The notes beneath the pieces were generated by a model, which was not told where the DNA came from, searched no databases, and saw only the letters and a list, made by a program, of their open reading frames with translations. 58,352 nucleotides of DNA from Kiritimatiellota bacterium (GTDB lineage: Bacteria > Verrucomicrobiota > Lentisphaeria > Oligosphaerales > JAADHN01): positions 1-58,352 of the forward strand of contig JAADHN010000005.1 of the NCBI GenBank assembly GCA_013151865.1, in the 5' to 3' direction. The position numbers and the translations under genes were made by a program. This document shows positions 46,103 through 54,471 of this stretch, in pieces (position 1 is the stretch's first letter; every line of letters begins with the position of its first letter).

Positions 46103-47200
46103 TTACCTGCGCACTCGCCCTGTCCCGCCTCCGGTCATCAGCGCTTCGACATCGGCACGTGTGGCGTAATTGAAGTCGGCGGGAATCGAGTGTTTGAGGC
46201 ATGATGCCGCGGCCGCGAACCGAATCGCCCGCTCCGGCTCCTGCAGGTCCCGCTCCGCCAAGGAGTAAAGCAGTCCGGCGGCAAAGGCGTCCCCAGCACC
46301 GACACGGTCGACGATCGCATGAATCGCATACGGCGTGTAGGCGCCGCGGGAATCGGTCGGAGCAAACCACGCCCGGTCCCGGTCGCGTTCGTAAAGCACG
46401 GCCCCCCAGTTGTTGTGCGTGGCCGACACACTCTCCCGCAACGTGATCCCAACCCGTTTGACATTGTCGAACTCCTCGCAGATACGGCGGGCCACTTCCA
46501 GGTAACCCTCGATATTGAGTCGCCCGGCCTCCACATCGGTGTCGGCGGCCCGGATGCCGAGCATGTTGTCCGCGTCTTCCTCGTTGGCGATCACAAGGTC
46601 GACGAACGGCATCAGCTCCCGCAGGGTCTGCCGCGCCAATTCTCGAGGCGCCGAAGCCGGCGCCCAGCGCCAAAGCTTGCTGCGATAATTCAGGTCGCAG
46701 GATACGGTCAAACGATGCCGATGCGCAACTTCGAGCGCTTGCCGAAGGGCTTGGGCGGGCCGTTCCCCCGTTGCCGGCGTGATGCCGGTAAAATGGAACC
46801 CGCTCGCCCCCGCAAAGAGCCGTTCCCAATCATAGACCGCCGGGTCCGCGGTTACGAACGCGGAGCCGTCCCGGTCGTAGGTCACATGGCTCGGACGCTG
46901 GTTGGCCCCGGGCTCGACGTAATACAACCCGAAGCGCCCGAAATCCGTTCGAACGATGCCGGACACGTCCACCCCAAGCTTTCGCAACGCCATTACACAG
47001 GCGTCAGCCACCGAATTCCGGGGCAGGACCGTAACAAAGGCCGTATCGGCACCCAATACGGCCAGAGATGCCGCAACATTGGCCTCGGCCCCGCCGAATG
47101 TGAAATCCACCACCCCCGGCAGCGCCTGCGGGAACCGCTGGAATTCCCGGGGACCGATCCGCCCCATGACTTCGCCGAAAGTAACGATTCGTCCGCTCAT
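46103..47200 (-). CDS. PfkB-family sugar kinase, 2-keto-3-deoxygluconate-kinase-like
   Basis: This is a 365-residue ribokinase-fold kinase. The N-terminal GGAEANVAASLAVLG is the substrate-binding signature and DRVGAGDAFAAGLLY near residue 300 the ATP/catalytic signature with the catalytic Asp. The start FGEVMGRI and the long lid region around RICEEFDNVKRVGITLRES resemble KDG kinases, which phosphorylate KDG in pectin/alginate or Entner-Doudoroff-type catabolism. The ATG at 47200 follows GGGAGA; the open frame extends upstream into a repeat and is not used. It fits with the polysaccharide-degrading enzymes nearby. Confidence 0.88.
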   Translation of the reverse strand: MSGRIVTFGEVMGRIGPREFQRFPQALPGVVDFTFGGAEANVAASLAVLGADTAFVTVLPRNSVADACVMALRKLGVDVSGIVRTDFGRFGLYYVEPGANQRPSHVTYDRDGSAFVTADPAVYDWERLFAGASGFHFTGITPATGERPAQALRQALEVAHRHRLTVSCDLNYRSKLWRWAPASAPRELARQTLRELMPFVDLVIANEEDADNMLGIRAADTDVEAGRLNIEGYLEVARRICEEFDNVKRVGITLRESVSATHNNWGAVLYERDRDRAWFAPTDSRGAYTPYAIHAIVDRVGAGDAFAAGLLYSLAERDLQEPERAIRFAAAASCLKHSIPADFNYATRADVEALMTGGGTGRVRR

Positions 47201-47672
47201 TTGCGCGTTCTCCCGCTGCCCCGAACCATGCATGGGCCATCTGCTGCAATGGCGCATCTCACACATCTTCAGGACACTGCCGCCGCCCACCGACCGAGAC
47301 GGCGCTTCAACATGGCCTTGCCCGGCCCTCGACGCAAGACGCAATGACCTGAATCCGTATGAGCTGCGTCCTCTCGCGACGGAGTCCATGAGTTGATCGG
47401 GGCAACCACTCCAGATATGTTGCCCAACACGAACCCCGCGCCGAACCGATGCGGCCTGTTCGACCGGGGCGCCGTTCGCCGTCCAAAAGGAATATACGTG
47501 CCCCCAGGGCGTATTTCGCCGAGTGTCGGGGAGGTTGGCGGCAAGCCGCTTGATCCTCGAGACCGCACAAGTACGTTACGCCACACGGATTGATGGGACC
47601 GCCCGATCCAGTCGGAACCTTGCCGGGTCCGTGTGTTCTTTTCTGGCCTCTCTCCCGAAAGACGCCGAGTTC
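47201..47672. other. Intergenic region between divergent genes
   Basis: This 472 bp region contains the third repeat copy at 47242-47406. The remaining 266 bp has no supported gene. It must contain the start signals of the ABC permease gene, whose exact start is uncertain (GTG at 47673, or further upstream at 47523 or 47628). Confidence 0.45.
47242..47406 (+). repeat. Intergenic repeat, copy 3
   Basis: Same orientation as copies 1 and 2, about 26 kb away. It begins TGCTGCAATGGCGCATCTCAC and ends CTCTCGCGACGGAGTCCATG with TTGATCGGGGCAAC. It is the longest version, with about 13 extra bases compared with copy 1 (GCCGCCC and ACGCAAG insertions). It lies between divergent genes (kinase and ABC permease). 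Confidence 0.65.
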
Positions 47673-49328
47673 GTGAAACAAACCACCACTTTTCAACGGA
47701 CACTCGTGTACGCGCTTCTCGTGGCCGGGACCCTGCTCTTCTCGCTGCCTTTCGTTTGGATGGCCTGTACCAGCATCAAAGTGGACCGCGAACTGTTCGC
47801 CGGCGGCCTGCGCCTGTTGCCCATCCCACCGCGACCGCCGCAGAAGAGTCCGTATATCGACACGCGGTATTACGACCTGACGCCGCTCCCGGGCGCGATG
47901 CCGGCCGGGTTGGACGCCGCCCTGCGGGGCTTCCTCCGGTCTCGCGGAGTCTCACCCCCGCCCGGCGTGAATCCCGCCGAAATGGAGCATGTCCTGGTCC
48001 AGGGCCTGTATCGCAAACTCCGGCGCCTGCTGCCCGAAGACGTTTGGACCGGGGGGAATGACGACATCATAGCCGCCGCCGCCAAACGCATCGAGCCGGC
48101 GATGATCACCCGCATCGTCGACGATACCTACCGCCGCCTCTGTTTCGGGCAACTGCGGGTGCGGAGCATCGACTTGCAGGATCAGGTCTTGGGCGACGGT
48201 CGCCCGTATTCTCGAAGATTCACCAACCGCACTCCCGAAACCGCACACTTGGCGGACGGCGAAGAGAAGGGATTGCACTTCGCGCGGATAGCCTACGACT
48301 TCTCCCGCGGAGATCGCGTGGTCCTCAGTGAGACGTTTTCCCTGAGCTTCGACGCCCGGCGCCTTCAGCGGCTCCAGCTCTACATGCGACCCGACGATAG
48401 TTGGCACGACCTGACATTGACCGTCGAAATGGCGGGCGCACGCTATGTGGCGGAACGCTCGACCCCCCTCGCGAACTTCAATTGGAGCATGCTCACCTGG
48501 CAACGTCCCGGTCCGGACGACCGCTCGACAAAGATCAAGACTTGGGTGCTGCTGCGCAAGCAGGCGGACGCCCCCGACACGGCCGGCAATCCCCGAAAAC
48601 TGAAAATCACCCTGGAAATTCGCCGGGCCGGGCCGTTGCGGGCGTGGTGGAACAAATTGCGCTTGAACTACGAAAGGGTACTGGATTTTATCCCGTTTTG
48701 GCGTTATGTCCGCACGAGCCTGTTTCTGGTGGTGGTCAACGTCGTACTAACGCTTTTCTCCTGCTCGATCGTGGCATACGCCTTCGCGCGCATCCAATGG
48801 CCGGGACGCGAGTTCTGCTTCATCCTCATGCTTGCCACCATCATGATCCCCGGCCAAGTGACCATGATCCCCCATTTCCTCATCTGGAAAAACGCCGGTG
48901 CGTACAACACTCTCACTCCGCTCTGGTTCGGCCGCGCGTTCGGCAATGCCTTTTTCATCTTTCTGCTCCGGCAGTTCCTCAGAGGAATCCCGCGCGACCT
49001 CGAGGATGCCGCCCGAATCGATGGGTGCGGCCATCTGCGCATTTACTGGCACATCATGCTGCCGCTGGTCAAGCCCAGCCTTGCCGCCATTGCGATTTTC
49101 ACTTTTATGGGGACCTGGAACGATTTCATGGGACCGCTCATCTACATCTCCGACCAGCGGCTCTACCCCCTCGCATTCGGTCTGTACGCATTCGCCGTTC
49201 AGGTGGGGAACAACCCGGCCCTCACCATGGCCGCGAGCTTGCTTATGACCCTGCCGGTCGTGGTTATCTTCTTCTTTGCCCAAAAGTACTTCATACAGGG
49301 CGTAACGCTCACCGGGATGAAAACCTAA
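47673..49328 (+). CDS. Sugar ABC transporter permease (MalG-type) with large insertion
   Basis: This is a 551-residue inner-membrane permease, roughly twice the usual about 280. Helix 1 (about 11-33) ends WMACTSIK as in CUT1 permeases. The next about 310 residues are a hydrophilic, partly beta-rich insertion (about 36-345) with no family I recognise. Then come the normal remaining helices with the EAA coupling loop EDAARIDGCGHLRIYWHIMLP (about 445-465). The typical end YFIQGVTLTGMKT is present. The GTG at 47673 is chosen for its distance to helix 1. No partner permease, binding protein or ATPase is adjacent. It is followed by a GH51-like enzyme, which suggests oligosaccharide import. Confidence 0.85.
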   Translation: MKQTTTFQRTLVYALLVAGTLLFSLPFVWMACTSIKVDRELFAGGLRLLPIPPRPPQKSPYIDTRYYDLTPLPGAMPAGLDAALRGFLRSRGVSPPPGVNPAEMEHVLVQGLYRKLRRLLPEDVWTGGNDDIIAAAAKRIEPAMITRIVDDTYRRLCFGQLRVRSIDLQDQVLGDGRPYSRRFTNRTPETAHLADGEEKGLHFARIAYDFSRGDRVVLSETFSLSFDARRLQRLQLYMRPDDSWHDLTLTVEMAGARYVAERSTPLANFNWSMLTWQRPGPDDRSTKIKTWVLLRKQADAPDTAGNPRKLKITLEIRRAGPLRAWWNKLRLNYERVLDFIPFWRYVRTSLFLVVVNVVLTLFSCSIVAYAFARIQWPGREFCFILMLATIMIPGQVTMIPHFLIWKNAGAYNTLTPLWFGRAFGNAFFIFLLRQFLRGIPRDLEDAARIDGCGHLRIYWHIMLPLVKPSLAAIAIFTFMGTWNDFMGPLIYISDQRLYPLAFGLYAFAVQVGNNPALTMAASLLMTLPVVVIFFFAQKYFIQGVTLTGMKT

Positions 49329-49492
49329 CTCCCGGCGACCGGAACACGGTGCAGGGCGAGCACTCGGCAAATCGGCCGGACGCGGCCCGCATCCAAGCCC
49401 GGGCGGTGCGGAGTGACCATTTCCGTCTCTGCCGGCGTCCGCCACGGGCGCCTTCGCGCCGGAATACCTGCGAATCGGAGCGTTCGCCTTCC

Positions 49493-51379
49493 ATGCAAAG
49501 CATTCGACTCAGGATCAGACAGCTTTCGGCAGTACTGGGCCCCGCGGCCTCGCTGGCATTGGGCGCCGCGACACCGCACGAGGGCAACCTGCTGCAATGT
49601 CCCGGGTTCGAAGTCCCGCCGCAGGCGTGGCACGCACACGGGGCCCCGGGGCGGTACCGCATTGCTCCCCGCGCCGGTCGCAACGGCGGGCACGCCCTGC
49701 AGTACTCGAAGCAGGCAGGCACGGGAGAGGCCCGCGAAAACTCGCATTTCGATCAGATCGTCGCCGTGCGGCCGAACACACTTTACGTCGCCGGCGCCTG
49801 GTTCCGCTCCGAAACCGGCCTGCGGCCCGTGTTGCGCTTGGCCGACATGGACTGGCAGACCTTGCGTTTGGCCCAGGCGCCGCTCTGCCCCGATTGGCGA
49901 GAGGTGCGCGTCATGTTCGACTCGGGGCGCCGCACACAGGTTCGGTTCCAGATTTTCGGCGGCAGCCTCACCCAGATGCGAGAAAGCGGACCGGGGACCA
50001 GCTTCGGCGACGACTGCTACCTGCGACGGGCGACCCCCGCGGACCGGCGCGAATTCGCTTCGTGCCGGGTACGGGTGACCCCGCAGCAAGTCGTTCGCAG
50101 AATCAATCCACTCATTTTCGGGGCCAATTTCCTGTTCATGGTCGACACCGACGCCGCTTTAGCCGACGGCCGGGTCGCCGAGGCTCTGCGCGGTATCCCC
50201 TGCCGTTTGTTGCGATTCCCCGGGGGCGACGTGGCGGACAACTACCATTGGAAGACGCATACCCTCGACAACCCCAAGTGGTGGCCCACCAAGCAGGGCC
50301 CGGACACCACCGACACGGACGAATTCATGGCCTTCCGTCGAAAAGTCGGGGCCGACGCCATCCTGGTGGTCGATCTCGAGTCCGGTTTCGTGCACGACAA
50401 CATCGAGGCCGCCGTACAAGAAGCCGCCGCATGGGTCGAGTATTGCAACCGGCAAAAAGGCTACGGCGTCCGATACTGGGAGATCGGCAATGAAACCTAC
50501 CTCTACAACCCGGGACCGAAGCGTCGCCACAAACGCGTACCGGTCAGCGCGCGCCAATATGCCCGGGCCTATCTGCGGTTCTCGCGCGCCATGAAAGCCG
50601 TCGATTCCTCGATCAAAGTCGGTGCGGTGGGCCCGATCTCCCCGGATACCACCGTTTCGTTGGGGGATAGGAAAGACACAACGCCGTGGTGGCCGACAGT
50701 CCTCGATACGACACGCGACGAACTGGACTTCGTGGTCGTGCACCAATACTTCCGTGTGCCCCCCAACGCCCCGCTCGACGTCGCGCGCGGAATCATTCGG
50801 CTCCGCGCCTTCCTCGAAACGCATCTGCCCGACCGGCGCATCGAGATCGCCCTGACGGAATGGAACATCAACAAGACCGGGAAACTCCGGGGCGTGGACC
50901 GGCTCCTGACCGTTGCGGAAGCAGTCGGCGAGTTCCTTCGAGGCGGAGTGGATCTGGCCTGCTTTTGGCCCATGCGGTTCCGCAGCAAGGTATGGCGCGC
51001 CGCGGCGTTGCTCGATATCGACACCGGCGAACCACTGCCGGCATATCGAGCGTTGCAGGTCTTTGCCTCGAGCAACGGAACGCAGCTCGTGGAATGCCGA
51101 GTGTCCAATCCCATGATCTACGCCTGTGCCACCGTCTCGGCAACGGACGGAGAGCTGGTCGTTTTCCTGATCAATCGGTTCCGCGAAGGCGACGCGGTCA
51201 CTGCGGAGATCGCAACGGACGGTGCGAAGTTCGCACATGCCCGGGCCGTCACGCTGCACGCCCCCTCCAAGGGAGCGAGCGGGATCCTCTCGAGCCCCGC
51301 GCCGGTCGACTTGCGGAACGAATACTGGATCTGTCGTCTGCCACCGCAATCCCTGACCCGGATCCGACTCAGCCGTTGA
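49493..51379 (+). CDS. GH51-like (clan GH-A) secreted glycosidase
   Basis: This 628-residue protein has a signal-peptide-like start (MQSIRLRIRQLSAVLGPAAS) and a jellyroll carbohydrate-binding-type domain (about 30-185). A TIM barrel follows with the two clan GH-A carboxylates: YWEIGNETY (acid/base Glu about 332) and IALTEWNINK (nucleophile Glu about 455). The layout and RFPGGDVADNYHWK near 245 resemble alpha-L-arabinofuranosidases of GH51 or the GH39/GH79 relatives. The substrate is probably an arabinose- or uronic-acid-containing glycan, but the exact family needs a search. It lies 164 bp after the ABC permease and reads in the same direction. Its last bases overlap the convergent glycosylase gene. 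Confidence 0.85.
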   Translation: MQSIRLRIRQLSAVLGPAASLALGAATPHEGNLLQCPGFEVPPQAWHAHGAPGRYRIAPRAGRNGGHALQYSKQAGTGEARENSHFDQIVAVRPNTLYVAGAWFRSETGLRPVLRLADMDWQTLRLAQAPLCPDWREVRVMFDSGRRTQVRFQIFGGSLTQMRESGPGTSFGDDCYLRRATPADRREFASCRVRVTPQQVVRRINPLIFGANFLFMVDTDAALADGRVAEALRGIPCRLLRFPGGDVADNYHWKTHTLDNPKWWPTKQGPDTTDTDEFMAFRRKVGADAILVVDLESGFVHDNIEAAVQEAAAWVEYCNRQKGYGVRYWEIGNETYLYNPGPKRRHKRVPVSARQYARAYLRFSRAMKAVDSSIKVGAVGPISPDTTVSLGDRKDTTPWWPTVLDTTRDELDFVVVHQYFRVPPNAPLDVARGIIRLRAFLETHLPDRRIEIALTEWNINKTGKLRGVDRLLTVAEAVGEFLRGGVDLACFWPMRFRSKVWRAAALLDIDTGEPLPAYRALQVFASSNGTQLVECRVSNPMIYACATVSATDGELVVFLINRFREGDAVTAEIATDGAKFAHARAVTLHAPSKGASGILSSPAPVDLRNEYWICRLPPQSLTRIRLSR

Positions 51380-52064
51380 CCGCTCCGGCGCCGAAAAGAG
51401 CGTCCCGGTACGGTTTCCGCGAGTAGCAACGTTTGCCGTGTTCGACCATGAGAGCATGAAACTCCTGGTAGGCCGGCACGGACGGCGGCAACTGCCGCCC
51501 GCACCAAGCCCGCACTTGTTCGAGAGACGCTTCCGGGGGCGCCAATCTCAGTGCTGACAGAAAGCGACGGGTGTAGGCGTCCACCACCATCTCCAACTCT
51601 CCGTAGGCATACAATCGAATGCTGTCGGCCGTTTCCGGCCCCACGCCCCACACCTCCAAGAGTTCCGCCCGAGTCGGCGTGCGCCCATGCAGGGAAAGAT
51701 AGAACCGCGTGAATTCGAGGAGCTTCTTCGCCTTGACGTTGTAATAGCCGCTGGGACGGATGGCGACTTTCAACTCGGAAAGAGGTATGGCGAGCAGCTC
51801 GTTCGGCGTGAGCCGACCGGCCTTTTTCAGACGCCGCAGCGCCTGTTCGACGTTCGGCCACGCCGTGTTTTGGGTGAGGATCGCACCGACGCAGATTTCG
51901 AACCGCTCGCGCTCGTTCCGCGGGAAGTCGTAGCGCCCCGGGTGATAGCCGTGAACGCTCCCGGTTTTCGTCGGGTTCGTCCCGGCAAAATCAAGCACCG
52001 GCCACCAACCCTGGGGGCCATACGCTTCCAGCAGGTTAGCGTAAAGACGTTCAAGCGTCGTCAT
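51369..52064 (-). CDS. Endonuclease III-like DNA glycosylase (HhH-GPD), non-lyase type
   Basis: This is a 231-residue helix-hairpin-helix glycosylase. The HhH motif LLEVWGVGPETADSI (about 130-144) and the conserved catalytic Asp in VVDAYT (about 157) are present. Where endonuclease III has a catalytic Lys (GVGRKTA), this has Glu (GVGPETA), and only two cysteines remain in the C-terminal region, so the [4Fe-4S] cluster is absent. This pattern matches monofunctional 3-methyladenine-type relatives such as MagIII. The ATG at 52064 overlaps the stop of the upstream Cys-rich gene (ATGA); a TTG at 52073 is an alternative. Confidence 0.88.
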   Translation of the reverse strand: MTTLERLYANLLEAYGPQGWWPVLDFAGTNPTKTGSVHGYHPGRYDFPRNERERFEICVGAILTQNTAWPNVEQALRRLKKAGRLTPNELLAIPLSELKVAIRPSGYYNVKAKKLLEFTRFYLSLHGRTPTRAELLEVWGVGPETADSIRLYAYGELEMVVDAYTRRFLSALRLAPPEASLEQVRAWCGRQLPPSVPAYQEFHALMVEHGKRCYSRKPYRDALFGAGAVNG

Positions 52065-53080
52065 CGGTTCCAACTATTCAACGACCGCGGCTTGCCAAAA
52101 ATCCCCGCCTCCCGGGCCTTCGCATAGCCATCGCCCGTGACGGCGCTGCCGCAGATATTCCATTCGCGGGATGTCACGACGCCGTCGCCGTATGCACAAA
52201 CCGCCCGGACAGCGGGAATGCAGGCGAGCAGCCGGTCGAACAGGGCGCGGGCCGGCATCGTCGCTCCCGGCATGAGTCCGAGTTTCTGGAAAACGTCCAA
52301 GTCCTTCTTGTAATCCCGGACCAGACCGCAGTCATGGACGCAACGGCCGGTTCCCGGATGAAACCCGTCGCAGCAGTCGCACACCATGCAGCATCCTTCA
52401 ACCAGCACGATGGGCACGTCAGGATCGCGGCGAATGCGCTGAAACAGTTCCCAAATGGTGTCGTTGGGACGGGGATCTTTCCCGCCGGTCGCTCAGTACC
52501 AGCAGCAGAGACACATGAGGTGATGCGGGCGAACGAACAGACGTTCGCCTGCGGCGATTCCCTTTGCGCTCCGGAGGCGGGCCGCCTGCCGATCCGCGTC
52601 GGAACGGCGGGCCACAATCGTCGCCCAACCGCGTTCCCGCACGGACTCGTAGGCGCCGCGGCGGGCGTGCTCGCAGCCGCACCACTGCTCCGTGTCCCAG
52701 GCACACAGGCCGTCGAGCGATGCAATCCGCTCGAACAGCAAAGCGTACAAGTAACGAGCGCGCCGTACGGCGCCCGGCACGAGCCCCAGACGTTGCAGAA
52801 CATCGAGGTCGCGTTTGCGGTTGAACACGTCATCGGCGGACGACGCGGAAAGGCTGTCCGGAGAGACGCGTCTGTAGTGGGGAAGTTCGTCCGCCGGGGA
52901 AGTCAGACGAATCGTCAGCGTCGGATCGCGCCCCAGCCGGTCGAGGACCTCATGCGCCCGCTTCCGGTCGATGAGCGGACACTCGACCCCGGCCGCCGCA
53001 CACACGGTCGCGGGCAATTGGTGGGCGCGCAAAGCGACGATCGGCGACGAACACAGACCGTCGGATGTCGAATCGTGCAT
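52061..53080 (-). pseudogene. Cys-rich two-repeat protein interrupted by an in-frame TGA
   Basis: Two halves in the same frame are separated by a TGA at 52493-52495. The upstream half (195 residues from the ATG at 53080) ends RPHHLMCLCCWY. The downstream half continues ATGGKDPRPNDT, then LVEGCCMVCDCCDGFHPGTG. The halves are homologous: both contain DLDVxQxLGLxPG, then a xARxLxxxLxxxI pattern and a Cys near AxG/W. The complete protein would have 339 codons including the TGA. I do not recognise the family. The downstream half is coupled to the glycosylase gene by ATGA. Possible explanations are a nonsense mutation (for example GGA to TGA), a sequencing error, or recoding. Confidence 0.65.
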
Positions 53081-53382
53081 CACGTTTTGGCGCTCCAGGT
53101 CCCTGTAGTCGGCCGCCGAGCTTCGGAAAGAACGGGAAAACCGTATGCGACCCCGATCCCGCCCAGGGCGTTGCCGCAAGTGATCCGTTCGATCTCGATT
53201 CGTTCACCGCAAGACCGACCGAACCATGACATTGTGGCTCGGGACGGCCCGGTCCGAGGGGCTCGGACTTCTGCTGTTTTCAAGAACGCACTGCGGTCTC
53301 GACGGTTCCGCGCCACGGCGACGCCTCCACTGCGGCGGGTGATGCTCCGCGGCGGTTGCGATTTGTCAGGCATCCAAGATGG
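53081..53382. other. Spacer without recognised features
   Basis: 302 bp separate the Cys-rich gene and the GH43-like gene, both on the - strand. I see no gene, repeat or terminator in it. Confidence 0.4.
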
Positions 53383-54468
53383 TTACCGTTCGCCGTCCTT
53401 CTGCGGGCGGAGGCCGAAAAACCAATGGGTGTAATGCCCGGCCCCGCCTGTGAAACCGCACAGTCCGATCGTCCGAACAGCCCCGTCTGCGTCCGGCACG
53501 AACGTCAGAATCGGGCCGAACGCGAAGCGCACCGGCGCCCGGAGCCAATCGTTCAGGTACTTCTTCCGGCAGGGAGTGAAACTGCGGCCGTCCGACGAAA
53601 CATACAGGGCCGTCTTCATGCCGCCCCGCTGAAAATGCTCGACTTGAGCAAAAACCAACCGGCCGCCGATCCATTTGCCGTCCAGCGGCTCAATGGCCCG
53701 GATGTCGCCCGTCGCCCGCAAAACCACCTCCGGCGGCGTCCAAGTCTTTCCGCCGTCCCGGCTCTCGCACAGGCTGACGGTGTATCGCCCCTGCGAATCG
53801 GCACGACGGTAATAGAGCAGCACGCGGCCTTCCTCTCCAGGAGGTGTAACAAGGATCGGATCGTCCAGTTGTCCCGTTTCGGATACGACCGGAGCGGTCC
53901 GACGGTCGAATGGCCCGAGCGGGGTCGCCGCCGTGGCGAGGCCGATGCTGCGCGGCCCGGCCCCGTCCGAACGCCCTCGGCCCGAGTAGGCCACCAGGAT
54001 ACGTCCCCCCGCGACACAGGCCGTCGGGGTCGCCACACCCCCGGCGTCCCATGCGCCGGCTTCACCCCGCGGCAGGACTTCCCCGCGGTAGCGCCAATTC
54101 CTGCCGTCGTCCGACTCGTACGCGTGCACCGAGGTACTGTACGTGTTTGGGTGAAACGGACTAGTCCACGGCACCACGTCGACATACGCCCAATAGTGTC
54201 CATTCACATTGACCGCATTCATCTGTCGGACACTGAATCCGTGGACAGGCAGTCGCACGGGCGGAGTGTCGTCCAGGCGGACCTCAAACGACTTGGGCGG
54301 GACGCCTGCCCCGACCGAGGCGGACGCCGCTGCCGTGGCAAGCAGCACCGCGGCCCGGACGCAGCCGCGCGCCGTTCCAAGGTTGGGGCCGGTCGAACGG
54401 CCGGCGGCGACCGTGTCCCAGATTCCATTGTCCTGTTCCCCTGTGCCCCGGAACGTGATCCCCGACAT
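53383..54468 (-). CDS. Secreted GH43/GH32-like five-bladed propeller protein
   Basis: This is a 361-residue protein with a hydrophobic, Ala-rich export segment (about residues 38-55) after an unusually long N-terminal region. The body has propeller-type repeats: VNGHYWAYVDVV, SDDGRNWRYRGEV, GGRILVAYSGRG, LDDPILVTPPGEEG and the Asp-box SRDGGKTW. This pattern fits the GH43/GH32/GH68 superfamily or sialidase-like proteins. LDDPIL may be the central acid, but I cannot pick catalytic residues safely. It starts 3 bp after the stop of the upstream SGNH gene, so the two are co-transcribed. Confidence 0.75.
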   Translation of the reverse strand: MSGITFRGTGEQDNGIWDTVAAGRSTGPNLGTARGCVRAAVLLATAAASASVGAGVPPKSFEVRLDDTPPVRLPVHGFSVRQMNAVNVNGHYWAYVDVVPWTSPFHPNTYSTSVHAYESDDGRNWRYRGEVLPRGEAGAWDAGGVATPTACVAGGRILVAYSGRGRSDGAGPRSIGLATAATPLGPFDRRTAPVVSETGQLDDPILVTPPGEEGRVLLYYRRADSQGRYTVSLCESRDGGKTWTPPEVVLRATGDIRAIEPLDGKWIGGRLVFAQVEHFQRGGMKTALYVSSDGRSFTPCRKKYLNDWLRAPVRFAFGPILTFVPDADGAVRTIGLCGFTGGAGHYTHWFFGLRPQKDGER

Positions 54469-54471
54469 GCG

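Noticed and set aside
52468-52495. Selenocysteine codon with SECIS for the in-frame TGA
   Set aside because: The hairpin after the TGA lacks the bulged U and GU/GGUC loop features of bacterial SECIS elements and starts too close to the codon, so Sec is kept only as a remote option.
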